From: Nyssa sinensis
Lineage: Eukaryota; Streptophyta; Magnoliopsida; Cornales; Nyssaceae
DNA length: 64,000 bases
Reading direction: 5' to 3'
Assembly (NCBI GenBank): GCA_008638375.1
Contig: CM018050.1
Span: forward strand, 23,982,216-24,046,215
Positions 1 to 11,772 of the stretch are shown here, piece after piece (position 1 is the first letter of the stretch; every line of letters starts with the position of its first letter). Both the position numbers and the translations under genes were made by a program. The notes beneath the pieces are model-generated. The model saw only the letters and a list, made by a program, of their open reading frames with translations. It had not been told where the DNA came from and made no database searches.

Positions 1-802
1 TGTCATCGATGTAAACCTCCATGGTGCTACGAATTAGAGGACTGAACATTTTGTTGACCAAACGCTGATATGTTGCCCTAGCATTTTTCAATCCGAATGG
101 CATCACTCTATAGCAATAGAGACCTCGTTCGGTTATGAATGTTGTCTTTTCCTGGTCTGGAGGGTACATCTGGATCTGGTTATATCTAGAGTAAGCATCC
201 ATAAAGCTCATGAGTTCGTGTCCTACAGTAGCATCAACTAGCTGATCTATCCTTGGCAACGAAAAACTGTCTTTTGGGCAGGCTTTGTTGAGGTCTGTGT
301 AATCAACACAAACTCTCCACTTTCCATTCTTCTTTTTGACCAGGATGGTGTTAGCAAGCCAATCTGGATAGAATACCTCTCGTATCATCTTGGCGTCTAA
401 TAGTCTCTAGACCTCTTCGTTAATGATTTGATGCCGTTCTAGAGCGAGTGGCCTTCTTTTTTGTCTTACTGGGGAGTGATTAGGATCCACCATCAACTTG
501 TGAGTGATGAGGTCTGGATCTATGCCTTCCATATCCTTCGTTTCCCAGGCAAACATTGAGAAGTTGTTTCTTAGGAATTTTGTTATCTCTTTCTGCTCAG
601 CAGGTGTCAAGTCTGGACCGATTTGTAGGTAACACCCTTGTTCTTCCGAGCTAACAAGCACTTTGATGGGGTCTCCTACTGGCTTGGCCCTACTGTCCCT
701 TCCTCTAGGGCTTAGAGGCTCATCAATTATGGAAGGACAGTCTTCCGTTTCGTAAGGGTGGATGGGGTCTAGATCCACGAATTCACGAGCGTGCTGTAAT
801 TG
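1..802 (-). pseudogene. Reverse transcriptase N-terminal part of G1
   Basis: After the UAG the frame runs through a linker (DCPSIIDEPLSPRG), the pre-RT segment (FAWETKDMEGIDP, VRQKRRP) and into the RT fingers and palm (LNKACPKDSF, MDAYSRYNQIQMYPP, MPFGLKNA). It reaches YIDD at the window edge. A TAG at 409-407 replaces the Gln of EVQRLL seen in G2 and G3. This is the pol N-terminus of a plant gypsy element, broken by that stop and truncated by the window. Confidence 0.85.
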
Positions 803-808
803 CTATTT
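797..808 (-). promoter_or_regulatory. UAG-CAA-UUA leaky-stop context at the PR-RT joint of G1
   Basis: The minus strand reads AAA TAG CAA TTA, with TAG at 805-803. The stop is in frame with the downstream RT reading frame (27 bases to its next readable segment at 778). CAA UUA after UAG fits UAG-CARYYA, the leaky-stop context known from tobacco mosaic virus. The same context lies at the same joint in G2 and G3. The sequence is seen directly; readthrough is inferred. Confidence 0.6.
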
Positions 809-3163
809 AGGGGCCCTCTCCTTAAGCGCAAGATCATGACACTATCAAGAGGGTCCGCTGACATCCTCTGATGGAGTACACAACAAGATTGTAGACGTAC
901 TTCAGGCACTGGTAGAGGGTCGAAGTGACTGCTCCAATCTGATGTAGCCAAGGTCTGCCAATTATGACATTGTAGAAGGGACTTGGCATTCAAAACCATG
1001 TACTCTAACATCGTCGTCCTCTATCCATCTCCTTCTACTACTGTGGTCAGGAGGTCAATCCTCCCCAGCGGGGTACTGAGGTTCCCACTAAATCCTGCCA
1101 TGATAGCAATGGTGGGCTTGATGTCATTGGGATTGAGCTTCATCTGTTTGAGGGGTTCGTAGAATAGCACGTTCGCAGGAACTCCCCGTATCCACCAAGA
1201 CTCTTCGGATCTCAAAGTTGGCAATTTTGAGGGAGATAATAAGGGCATCACTGTGAGGACAGTGTACTCTTGCAAGATCCTGATTCGAGAATTGGATCTC
1301 AGGTACCGGCCTCAGTCTCTTCTCGATATTGGAGATCTGCAGGATGCTGGGAGAAATTCTGGCCTCTTGAGCATACCGTTTTCTTGCTCGGTTGGACGTC
1401 CCTGTTGCCGGGGTATCTGCATGGAGGACGAAGATAACTTGATTGCTCTGATGCTGAGGCCCGTTCCTTCCATCTCTTTGTTCTGGCCTCTGCTCTAGGC
1501 CTATTAGTCTAACCTTCTCTACTGGGGTCTGTCGTTGCGGGGGTTCTGTCTCCCGTCCTGCCTAACAAACTTCCGTAGTCGTCCTCTCCTTATGAGCTAC
1601 TCGATTTCATGCTTAAGGGTTTTGCATGTGTTAGTTGCATGTCCATGATTTTTGTGGAAAACCCAGTACTTACTCATATCCCGATAGCTGGGATCTCCTC
1701 TTAATGGCTCTGGCCATCTTAGATTTTCTCATGACCGGACTTGCCGAAGTATGTGGGTTAGGGAGGCATTCAAAGGAGTGAAGGTAGTGAATCCCCTTTG
1801 AGTAGTGCTGCTTGGAGTTCTGGAGGCCGTTCTTTTGTCCGGGCTTCTAACCCTCTTTTTGTTTGTACTAGAGTCCTTCTTCTGGTCATCCTACTGAGCT
1901 TGTTCTTTATTCTTTTGAGAAGGGCCTTTTGCCGCCTCTAGATTTATGTATTTCCTTGCCCGATCCATGAGGGATGCCATGTCGGTAGGAGGGCTCTTTG
2001 TCAGAGAGTCCTTGAAGCCTCTCTGTGCGAATCCAGATGTCATAGCAGCTACTAAAAAGCTCGGGCTGCAGTCTGTAATCTCTATGAGCTCGGCATTAAA
2101 GCGTGCAATGTAACCTCGGAGGGGTTCTTCTTTGGACTGTCTTACTTTAAGCAGGAATTTCGGGCCCTTCCTTAACCTCCTACTAGTCATGAACCTATCT
2201 AAGAAGCACCTACCGAGCTCATAAAAGCTAATAACTGAGCTCGGTGGGAGATGGTGGAACCACTTCAGAGCTGTACCTTTGATGCTGGTAACGAACGTAC
2301 GGTACATGAAGGAGTCGGAAGCCCCGTGTAGTGCCATGGTATGTTGGTAATGAGAAAGATGATCCTTCAGGTCCCCAGTCCGATTATAAGGGGTGAACTT
2401 TGGGACGACGAACTTCCTTGGCCTCTCCTCAGCCATGATAGCAAGGGTAAATGGTGTGGCAAGCCTTCCAAGTAACCTGGCTAGCTCGTCCTGCTCTAGA
2501 GGCACTTGAACACCCCTCATCACTACAGTGCGGTCCATGGAGTCCGCAATTTCTTCAACTCTTCGTGGGTCCTTGGGCGGGACTTCTTGTGAGTCTTGCC
2601 TTGTAGTTTCGGCTTCTACCTAAATAGGATAAGATGCCCCGTGGCTGGAGGAGGATTTTGGTGCTCCTAAACTAAAGGGACGGGAGCTGCTTGAGGTTGA
2701 GACTCTTGTGACGCCTGATTAGCCCCTAAAGCCCTTGGGGTTGGAGCCCTTGTGGTGCTTCTATAGTGGATACTGGGATAAAAATTGGTATTCCCCTACC
2801 TACAGCTGCTGATGGTTGTGGGTCTCTGCTAATGTGGGCAGCACCTTGGGGGTGCACCGGTTGATTATTGGGAATCTCTTCATGAAATCCTCCGCCTGTG
2901 GTGGTGGTAGGAGGTTGCGTCCTTTGATCAGCCGTGTTGACGGGCGGATTCGAAGGATTGGTTCCGAGGTTCTGGGTGAGTACTGCCAGAGTTTTTGACA
3001 TGGCAAGTAACTGCTCTTGTATCAACTCGTTTTGTCGTCTGACTGAGTTAAGCTCTTGCCGTATGGGATCAGTTATTCGTCCCCTTCGTCGTCCAACAAG
3101 AGGCCGGGGTTGAGGGTTCTGAGGATTTTGAGCATTCTTTCTCGGTCAGAGATTGGGAGCCAT
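806..3163 (-). pseudogene. Decayed gag-protease of G1
   Basis: The gag ATG is at 3163 (MAPNL), but codon 6 is TGA where G3 has CGA. The capsid core (retrotransposon gag family) reads well from 2538 to 1891. It is followed by a zinc-knuckle relative whose first Cys is Trp (YWVFH...GH...C), and further nonsense codons interrupt it. At the gag-PR joint G1 keeps a sense CAG (FVRQDG) where G3 has TAG. The aspartic protease active site DTGSS lies at 1178-1192, and a one-base insertion directly after it shifts the frame. The region ends at a UAG at 803-805. Gag would form the particle and PR would mature it; neither can be functional here. Confidence 0.85.
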
Positions 3164-3230
3164 GGTCCTCCGATGAGAAGGAGGACAAGTTCGTTCGTAG
3201 GTAGAGCACTTTGGTTGAAAGAATGATTGT

Positions 3231-3251
3231 CGTTTCTCACAAACGGCGCCA
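3231..3251 (-). other. Primer-binding site of G1
   Basis: The minus strand reads TGGCGCCGTTTGTGAGAAAC, three bases inside the LTR. TGGCGCC pairs with the 3' end of a tRNA ending GGCGCCA. G2 and G3 have the same core (TGGCGCCGTCTGTGGGAACG) at the same place. I do not assign the tRNA. Confidence 0.8.
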
Positions 3252-3254
3252 AAC

Positions 3255-3803
3255 TGATGCTGCGCTTTTTGGTTGATAGGGGCTCCGAACTTCATTGCCT
3301 GAGAAACACTCAAAAAGAAGGATCAGAGGACCACCGGATTGGCTCCGGCAGTAGCCGCTCCGATGCTAAAGTTAATAAACTGAATTGAAAGACTGTAATG
3401 TAAACCAAAGAATGAACATCAGAATAAAACGTACCTTTAGGGTTTAACTTATAGGCTGTGACTTTCCTAAGTTGATTAGGATTTGGAGCCATAGAAGTAG
3501 GGATTTGATCATCGGAGAATAGTAGTTACCATGTTGGATACTACGCTTGAGAGATATCCGTGAGTGGTAGTTTCCTTGTTGAAAACTGTTTCCTTTTCCT
3601 CTGCTCGGAAGGATATTTAAGGCGGTGATGAGTTCTGAACCCTGAGGGAAGCTCTGAAGGCCTTGTGCTTAGACCTGTGAGTTCTGAAGGCTGAGTACCC
3701 AAGCCTACTCTGAATGGCCGAACGTCTGAGTATGATCTGATTGGCTTAGCTTCGTAGTCACACATGTCACATGTGGATTGGTCTGTCACTTTGTGGTATA
3801 TCA
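3255..3803 (-). repeat. 5' LTR of G1
   Basis: On the minus strand this 549-bp LTR begins TGATATACCAC and ends GCAGCATCA, a TGA...TCA terminal pair shared with the LTRs of G2 and G3. The PBS follows after three bases. It is shorter than the 704-bp LTR of G3 because it lacks the 38-bp tandem repeats found there. A sequence reading MAPNPNQLR occurs near its 3' end and recurs in the G3 LTR; I take it as LTR sequence, not a separate gene. Confidence 0.88.
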
Positions 3804-4378
3804 TGTTGTTAATTAGTTTCTCGAATTTTTTTAGTTAATTATAAAAATTATTTGGTAGTGAATTTTTAGTTTCTTGAATTTATAATATTATAATTGAATA
3901 TTTAATTAGACTAAAATATGTTGTTAATTAGTTTCTCTAATGTCCATTTTGCATTTTGTTTACTTAATTATTAAAATTATTTGGTATTGAATTTTCAGTT
4001 TCCTGAATTTATAAATTTATAATATTATAATTGAATATTTAATTAGACTAAAATATGTTTTCAATTAGTTTATTGAATATGCATTTTTGTATTTTTTTAA
4101 GTTGTATGATAATTCTAATTAATTAGAGTTTTTTTTTAATTCCTTTATAATTTTTCCAATAAAAAAATATTTATTTAAAATTAGAATAAATTCAATTTTT
4201 AATTTCAGTATTGCATGACATAATACGAAAGTAAGTTATTCATAGACTAGGTGCGACTTGTGTATAATTTTTCTAATAAAAAAATATTTATTTAAAATTA
4301 TAATAAATTCAATTTCTAATTTTCGTATTGCATGATATAATACGAAAGTTACTCGTAAATTAGGTGCGACTTGTGTCT
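3804..4378. repeat. AT-rich tandem duplications beside G1
   Basis: A segment starting ATGTTGTTAATTAGTTTCTC at about 3803 recurs at about 3917 with shared internal words, including TTGAATATTTAATTAGACT. A second, cleaner tandem duplication has a 117-bp unit at 4146-4262 and 4263-4378, each ending in GGTGCGACTTGTGT. No coding potential is seen. Confidence 0.65.
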
Positions 4379-4701
4379 ATTTTAGGCTCCTAGTGTATGT
4401 CACAACACCTGATTGGGTATGGTGATTTAAATTTTTAAGGTAATTTACTTTTTTTTCTTAACTTGGAATTGAAATTTTTAGATTGAATATGTCCAAACAA
4501 GAAATTACTAAAATTTTCAATGCTACTAAATATGGAATGGTGTTATGTTTAATTGCATGTATCATAGATTAGAACAATAAGCACACGTTAATATGAATTC
4601 CAAAATGAATAATATACTATGGAATTTAATTCAGTTAGCAATCAGATAATTAAGAATAATTACTGTTAAATAGATGGCGACTGTTATGATATAATTAATA
4701 T

Positions 4702-5102
4702 TATTGAAATGAAGACTCAACTCATTCAATTCCTTAAAACTATGGCGTTAAGGAGAGAGGTCAAAAGGCCTTATAGATAGACCAGAGGAGCTAAAGACAG
4801 GCGATGTAAGACAATCCAACACGCCCTCTAGACGGCCTTATAGATAGACCAAATGAGCTAAAGACGGGCGATGTGGGACAATCCAACACGTCCCCTGGAT
4901 CACATTGCCCGCGGAGGGAGGTCAGGTGAGCGATCCCGTGCGTCTAGCCCAAGGTTAGGGTCTGGCCTGGCTCTGATACCATATTGAAATTGAAAGTCCA
5001 ACTCATGCAGCTTCTTAAAACCATGTCATTAAGGAGAGGGGTCAGAAGATCTCATAGATAGGCTAGAGGAACTAAAAATAGATAATGTGGAACAATCCAA
5101 CA
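4702..5102 (-). mobile_element. TRIM (miniature LTR retrotransposon)
   Basis: A 401-bp element on the minus strand. Its 5' LTR is 5102-4982 (121 bp, starting TGTTGGATTGT). The PBS TGGTATCAGAGCC (4981-4969, complementary to initiator tRNA-Met) follows directly. The 3' LTR is 4821-4702. Both ends are flanked by the 5-bp duplication AATAT (4697-4701 and 5103-5107). It has no coding sequence, as expected for a TRIM moved by other elements. A 67-bp unit spanning the LTR start is tandemly duplicated (4767-4833 and 4834-4900), so there is an extra partial LTR next to the 3' LTR. Confidence 0.9.
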
Positions 5103-5107
5103 AATAT

Positions 5108-8100
5108 AAAATACAATATTAACAAACATGAATACGTAAACTATGAATAGAATAACGAAACATGATTTGATAATGTACACGGGTGCTTGCACATACCATT
5201 AACTAATTGCACAATTAGTTAATAACAAAAAAACCAAGAATAAATTGTTTAAAAATACCTGTTGTGAGAACATTCAATCGTGACAATGGGAGATAAAGTG
5301 CTAATGAAAAGTGTAAGACGATGCCTTAATACTTAAAAAAACCAAACATAAAATTCAAAATCATTAGCTTGTGGCCTTTTGGAACAGCCAGAAGTTTATT
5401 GTTTGGCATAGCACTATACACATATTTTGCATTTGAGTAAGTAACCATTAAAAAATGACCATAGATCTACGGTTAATGTGTAGTTTGGCCAAACAACAAA
5501 AGAAATCACATGATTTAGCCAAATAGCAAACCAAGTAGAACCCATTGATCAAGCCTTCAAATCCAGGGAAAAAAATTCGAAATTACAGTAAGTTGACAAC
5601 CACCTAAAAAGGTTCCCCAAAGAGATTAACTAATTACTTCGTAAAGTTTGTCTGGATTGAACAAAAGCTACCAAAACGAATGTTAGAACATGAAGGATTC
5701 TAAAATGAAAGATGAAAAAAAAACCCAATCATCTGCATCCAAAATATTATATTAAAAAGGGAAAAATATTTTTCCCAAGAATACAACAAATGGGCAACTC
5801 AAACACAAAAGCCATAAAACTAGTTGTCTAGAATTATAATTAGCAACTAAAGTAGTTTAAAAAAATACTTCATATTTATTTTAATTCACTCTTAATTCCA
5901 AACCTTTTCACAAAACCTTTACATCTATGGGGAAAAAAAGCCATTAGAAAACATTGGTTATGGACATCACCATCAAGTTCCAGAAATTTTTATTTGGTAT
6001 TTTATTACAGTATTGATGAGCCCAATGAAACCACATATTTGTTAAGGAAAAACTCTACTCAAAATTTATGAGTGGCATAAAACATAGAAGAAACAAATAG
6101 ACAGGAAATGAGAGTAAGGGAGACGCAGAGGATGATCTATTACTCATGTTCTGTAGGTTAATAAAGGCGATGGATGTAATCAAGGTGCTTTTAGTGGTTT
6201 TGGTTGCACAGGGATATGATCATGAGCATAATGGGTAGCTAAGTCTACCAATTTGACATGGCCCATTTTGTTTTTTGTTTTTTATTTTTTTCGTTCTTAC
6301 ATATTAAAAATGGCAAACAAAACTCAAGTGGAGCATACACAGCAAACAAATATCCAACCAGTTGAAAAGGCCACATTACTACTGCACATTTATGGCTAGT
6401 ATTTGTTCACATTTCGAAGGGAACAAAGCATGAGATCAGTCATCTTAAAGATTTGTATATTTTTTTGGCTTTCGGTAATTATAAAAATTTATAAATGTTT
6501 GTATTTACATATTAAAAATGGCAGAATCCACATTCAAACGCGAAGCATATTTTAAAAAAAAACATGGGCATAGTATTAGTTTGAAACAATCAGACGGACA
6601 TTCATAATTAGCAGCAAACTCATGAGATCCTACAGAAGATATTTATCTGAGAATAATAATTAGACAAAGTGATATCTACAAAGCCAAATGCAATTCAAAT
6701 AACAAAATCAATAAAGATAAGACATAGTGGAGGTGAATTGAAGTAGCGTAGATTTAAGGAACCACCAGCACATTTTCTATATTGAAATGGTATTGATTTT
6801 GATGAGAATTTATATCAAGTTATGCAATTGTAAATTACCTTTGGTAGAAGTATTTGTTAGATATTAGGGACATAAACTTACAATTTGATGCTTGCTTGAA
6901 AGACTAACTAAGATACCACCAGTTTCAAGACGTGAGAGAATCTGCAAATCCAAACAAAATAGAATAAAAATCCAACAGTCACTGTGAATATTCACCAAGA
7001 TCTTAGGAAATGAAATCAAATACTTCAAGAGAGTAAAAAAATAATTCTTCAAGAAAGTAACCAAATCCAGGTGTATTTTTTTGGTCTATGTTGTAGTAGT
7101 AAAACAAAGAACGTAATTTAGTCCAAAAAAGAATGTATTTTTCCGGTATATTTTTAAGTAGTAAAACGAAGAACGTATTTTAGTCATGGTTGTCATATAA
7201 CTTCATTGTCTTCAAGAATTATCCCACATAATATCAGAAAAAGAACACATTGACTGGCTGAATCATATCAAGTCTCTTGTACTCTTCCCAGATGAAGTCA
7301 CTCTGTAACTTATATTGAATTTATCAGGACATGCAATGTAATTCTTCAAGTGACTTAGAAGAGGTTTTAAAACTTGGTAGTAAAAAGCAAATGCACACAT
7401 GGATTGAGGGAGAATGAAGTGAGTAAAAAGGAAGCATGGTGTACCTTAAGATTTGCTCGTGAGTTAGAGTAATGTACGACGTTCTCACACGAATCTGCCC
7501 CCTTTATATTTTTTGTTTTAATAATTCTGCTTAATCTCAATATTAAGCTAAAAAAAATTGCCTTCTCCAATTATATTCTTTTAGAAAACCTTTTTGTTTA
7601 GGATTACATAATTTGTTGTTGTAAATTTTGATTACAAAAAAGTCTACACATAAATGTATTTTTTTAATTTATTCTATCTTTTTTTTCATTTCTATTCTTT
7701 CAAAATTAGTCCCTATAATCTTATAAAGTCAGTGTTTAGAAAAAAAAGGAAGGAATTTACTAAAAGTATCAAAAGTAAATAATGACCTAAAGTATGGATA
7801 AAATAATGAAAAAAAAGAGTTGAAATTACTAATTCTATCACTATTAATGAAAAATCACTACACCTTTGTACAATTTCTGAAACAAACATGGCCAAAGGAA
7901 TAAAACACTCCCAAGTGAATAGGAAGATTCAATTTGTTATTTTACCATTTTTTTGGTGGAGAGTGGTGTCTAAGGGTGGCAATTTGTATCCGCGTGTCGT
8001 GTTCAGGTTATGTCAAAACACATATATTCTGAAAATAATGTTAACCCAAATACGACCCGATAAATTAATCGTTTCAACTTTTTCAATCCGAACACGACTC

Positions 8101-9240
8101 ATTTATTAAAGAGATTAACACGACACAACTCGACTAACCCATTTAATAAATACGTCGTATTAAATTAAATACCCGACATGACACGAATAACTTGTTTAGA
8201 TATGAATAACTTATTTGATACGAATGACCTATTTGAATAAATTATATATCATTCTTATTCAAATCATAATATATAGCTCAATCTAACCATTCTTATTCAA
8301 ATCATAATATATAGCTTAATTTAATCATTCTTTTTCAATTTATAATTTAAATAATAAAAAACATAATCATTTATTAACACGTATTGTTCAAGTTAAAATA
8401 AATTTTTTTAGCATATGATATTTCATTTAGGTTCAAATCCCACAGGTAATCATGTAGTAGTAAATTACATAATAAATGTTTTATAAAACATATGTCATGA
8501 GTTTTGATACTTCACAAAAATAAAAGTTACGATTGCTAGAATAATTACTGAATTATAAAATAAAAATAAAAATTCTATTAAATTAGGCAGCTTTAAATGA
8601 AGGATTATTATCATTTTAAAGTCCTAAGAAATCTTTGATAACTAAATTATAATTACGTAAGCTTATAATTGTCGTCAATTCATTATTCATCATCATTGCG
8701 TCACCGTCTTTGTGAGCCCTTGATTTGTGCAACAATACCAAACAAAACCCAATTCATAAAATAGCAGAATAGATAGATATAGCAAACCATTGATCATCAA
8801 CATTTTGAGCAATTGTTGCTGATCTTCGGGAGGTGGCATCTTTTTGGTAAGATCAATTTAGAGAGAGAGAGAGAGAGAGGTGGGTTACTGAAATATGCTT
8901 CTGAAGAGAGAGATTGTGCTTTTGAATAGAGGTGCGTTGCCAATCATGGTGATGGGAAGATGGGTTGGCGATGAAATATTCTTGAATAAGTGAGAGACAA
9001 TCCGGAACAGAGGGAATGATGGAGCAGAAGGGACCTAACTGATTAGGTGGTGCGGGCGTGTGGAAGGGAGGGATGAAGGAGAGAGGCGGTTGTAACTGTG
9101 TAAATGTAAGAGTTTTTTTGTTTCTTTCGTTTTAAATTTTAATTTCCGGTAAATGAGAGTTACTCAGGGGATGGTGTTAAAAAAATAAATATTATAAAAT
9201 ATATTATAACTAAAATAATTTTTTTATAAATATATATATA
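5108..9240. other. Intergenic, no recognised gene
   Basis: AT-rich non-coding sequence; the short ORFs here lack recognisable motifs. From about 7970 to 8170 a degenerate repeat is rich in CGACAC/CGTGT words, of an unclassified dispersed type. Two copies of a 38-40-bp unit with ATTCTTATTCAAATCATAAT lie at about 8250-8330. A (GA)n microsatellite lies at about 8860-8879. Confidence 0.5.
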
Positions 9241-9245
9241 CATAT

Positions 9246-9459
9246 TGTTACCAAAGTTTAGGTGTTGACTTAGTATTTCAACTTTCTGTTATTGATAATC
9301 CTTGAAAATCAGGGCACTGACCTGTTCTTTGGCTATGACCCACGTTTATGTGGAATAGCATTGTATTCACTTTTCTATTACCTTCTATATGGCTATATAT
9401 AAAGTTACCTTGCATATTGAATAAGATCAGCTTTCCTCCTAAAAAAATTAGCTTCAATA
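9246..9459 (+). repeat. 5' LTR of copia A
   Basis: Begins TGTTACCAAAG and ends GCTTCAATA. A TATA-like box (CTATATATAAAG, 9393-9404) is the likely U3 promoter. It has 13 differences from the 3' LTR, 12 of them transitions, and no indels by eye. Confidence 0.95.
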
Positions 9460-9461
9460 TT

Positions 9462-9474
9462 TGGTATCAGAGCC
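9462..9474 (+). other. PBS of copia A
   Basis: TGGTATCAGAGCC, the classic complement of the initiator tRNA-Met 3' end, two bases after the 5' LTR. Confidence 0.93.
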
Positions 9475-9527
9475 TTTCTGGATTTGTGCCGAAGTTTTTT
9501 TTTCATATCTTGTAGCCGCAGCTAAAT

Positions 9528-10489
9528 ATGACAAATGAGGGCAGCCGCAGCTACGATCATTGAAGCATGCTGATGGAGAATTTTCTTCGCTCCAAAGAAT
9601 ACTGGCACGTAGGTTGAGACTAGAATTTCTGCTGCAGCAGAGGATGCTAATCTCTCAGATGAACAAAAGAAGGGGGCGGCAGATCGGAGATTGAAAGACT
9701 TACGAGCAAAGAATTATCTCTTTTAGGCCATCGATTGTTCAATCCTTGAAACTATCTTGGACAAGGAGACTTCAAAGGGAATCTGGGATTCTATGAAGAA
9801 AAAGTTTCAAGGGAATGCAAGGGTCAAACTTGCACAGCTGCAGGCCCTTCACAAGGATTTTGAGATCCTTCATATGATGGAAGGTGAGACCGTCTCTGAT
9901 TACTTTGCTCATACTCTCACTATTACTAATAAAATGCGTTTTCATGGTGAAACGATGACTGATGTCGCTGTTATTGAAAAGATCCTGCGCTCTATGATTT
10001 CAAAGTTTGATTATGTGGTTTGCTCCATTGAGGAGTCCAAAGACTTGGACACTATATCTATTGATGAATTGCAAAGTAGCCTATTGGTTCATGAACAGCG
10101 TATGCAAGGACATGTTGTGTAAGAGCAAGCATTAAAGATTACCCATGAAAACAGTGTTGGCAAACCAGGCCATGGCGGAGGTGCTTTTCGAGGTAGGGGA
10201 TGAGGGCGTAGGAGACAAGGTTTTGACAAATCTCTTGTTGAATGTTTTTATTGTCATGACCTTGGCCATTTTCAGTATGAATGTCCAAAGAAGGGCAAGG
10301 AAAAGGAGTCACAAGCCCATTACGCTGAAACCACTGAATCGTTGCTGCTCATGGCATATGTTGATGTTGCAGAGATGGTGGGCCAGAAGAAAGAGTCAAG
10401 AGGCTATTTTTCAGAACCTAATACTCTTGAAGTTGATAATTGCACGAAGGAGTTGCTTCTCATGGCTCATGTCGAGAAAGCACCTGATG
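9528..10489 (+). pseudogene. Decayed copia A gag
   Basis: The likely start is ATG at 9528. The first block (YDH*SMLMENFLRSKEYW) has TGA where Trp is usual in copia gag. The core from 9757 matches the copia gag family (KGIWDSMKKKFQGNARVKLA, ETVSDYFAHTLTI). After a TAA at 10120 the same frame continues through a TGA to a zinc knuckle CFYCHDLGHFQYEC at 10243-10284 (CX2CX4HX4C). Gag would form the cytoplasmic particle and bind RNA; this copy is interrupted by several stops. Confidence 0.88.
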
Positions 10490-11772
10490 AAATGGCATGG
10501 TTCTTAGACCCGGGATGCAGTAACCATATGTGCGGACACAAGGAATTCTTTTCAGAACTGGATGAGAGCTTTCGCAAGTTTGTAAAACTGGGCGACAACT
10601 CCAGCATTGGTGTAATGGGAAAAAGCCGTATTCATCTCCAAGTTAATCATGTTTCGCAAGTTATTACAGAGGTATTTTATATTCCTGAATTGAAAAACAA
10701 TCTCTTAAGCATTGGCCAACTATAGGAGAAAGGTTTGGCAATTTTGTTTCGATATAACAAGTGTAAGGTGTACCACCCCGAGAGAGGTCTTATTATTGAA
10801 ACAGCCATGTCCCTTAATACGATCTTTATCCTTTTTGCCAAGATTCAACTTCAAGACTAGCATTGTTTTCTCACTCCAACACAAAATCTGGATTATCTTT
10901 GGCACTGTCGGTATGGCCATTTAAGTTTTGGAGGCCTCAAAACTCTACAGCAAAAACAGATGGTTCATGGGTTGCCACAACTACAATGTTCCAGCCTGTT
11001 ATGCGAAGATTGTGTGCTGGGAAAACAACACAGAAGTTCTTTTCCGCGAGAAAGTATGTGGAGAGCATCGCAGCCACTTCAGTTCCTTCATTCAGACATA
11101 TGTGGGCCAATTTCTCCTATCTCCAACAGTCATAAGAGGTATCTTTTAACTTTTATTGATGAATTTAGCCGGAAACTATGGGTCTTTTTCTTAACAGAGA
11201 AGTTAGATGCTTTCAGAATGTTCTAACTTTTCAAAACAAAGGTCGAGAAAGAAACTGGCACTAGTATCCGGGGTTTGCGAACTGATCGAGGCGGGGAGTT
11301 CACATCTACTGAGTTTATTGAGTTCTGTGCAACCAATGGGATACATCGTCAACTCACCGCAGCCTACACTCCTCAGCAAAATAAGGTGGCGGAAAGGAAA
11401 AATCGAACGATCATGAACATGGTTTGAAGTCTGCTCACTAGTAAACAAGTTCCCAAAACCTTTTAACCCGAGGCTGTCAACTGGCCAATACAAGTTCTCA
11501 ACAGAAGTCCTACACTTGCAGTTCGAAACAAAACTCCAAAAGAGGCATGGAGTGGCACTAAACCATTTGTTGCTCATTTTTGAGTGTTTGGGTGTCTTTC
11601 TTATGCTAATGTTCCAGATAGCAAACGCACCAAATTGGACAGCAAAAGCTTAAAATGTGTTTCGTTGGGAATTAGCGAGGAGTCCAAAGCCTACTGCTTG
11701 TATGATCCACTTTCTCAAAAGGTGTTTATCAGTCGTGATGTTATCTTTAATGAAGAGGAAAGTTGGCCCTAG
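10490..11772 (+). pseudogene. Decayed copia A protease and integrase
   Basis: The protease motif reads WFLDPGCSNHMCG; copia proteases normally have D-S/T-G, so the Pro next to the catalytic Asp should inactivate it. The integrase follows across several frames: a zinc-binding remnant (CEDCVLGKQH), the catalytic core (HSDICGP, RTDRGGEF) and the copia-type C-terminal domain (FGCLSYANVPDSKRTKLD, KCVSLGIS, FISRDVIFNEEE). Frame changes and stops separate these blocks. The family role is cDNA integration; function is lost here. Confidence 0.86.

Larger units (their letters stand above)
1..3803 (-). mobile_element. Ty3/gypsy Tat/Retand-like element G1, 5' part, cut by window start
   Basis: Read on the minus strand, the order is 5' LTR (3803-3255), PBS, gag, protease and reverse transcriptase. 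The window edge cuts inside the catalytic YIDD motif of RT. The LTR start (TGATATACCAC), the gag start (MAPNL) and the coding sequence closely match G3 at 60478-64000, so the two are one family. The copy is decayed: nonsense codons in gag and RT and a frameshift just after the protease active site. Its 3' half and second TSD lie outside the window. Confidence 0.93.

Noticed and set aside
3310..3492. ORF starting MAPNPNQLR as gag start of G1
   Set aside because: It lies within the LTR and recurs in the G3 LTR; the real gag ATG follows the PBS.
8420..8460. GGTTCAAATCC resembling a tRNA B box
   Set aside because: No A box at proper distance and no cloverleaf.
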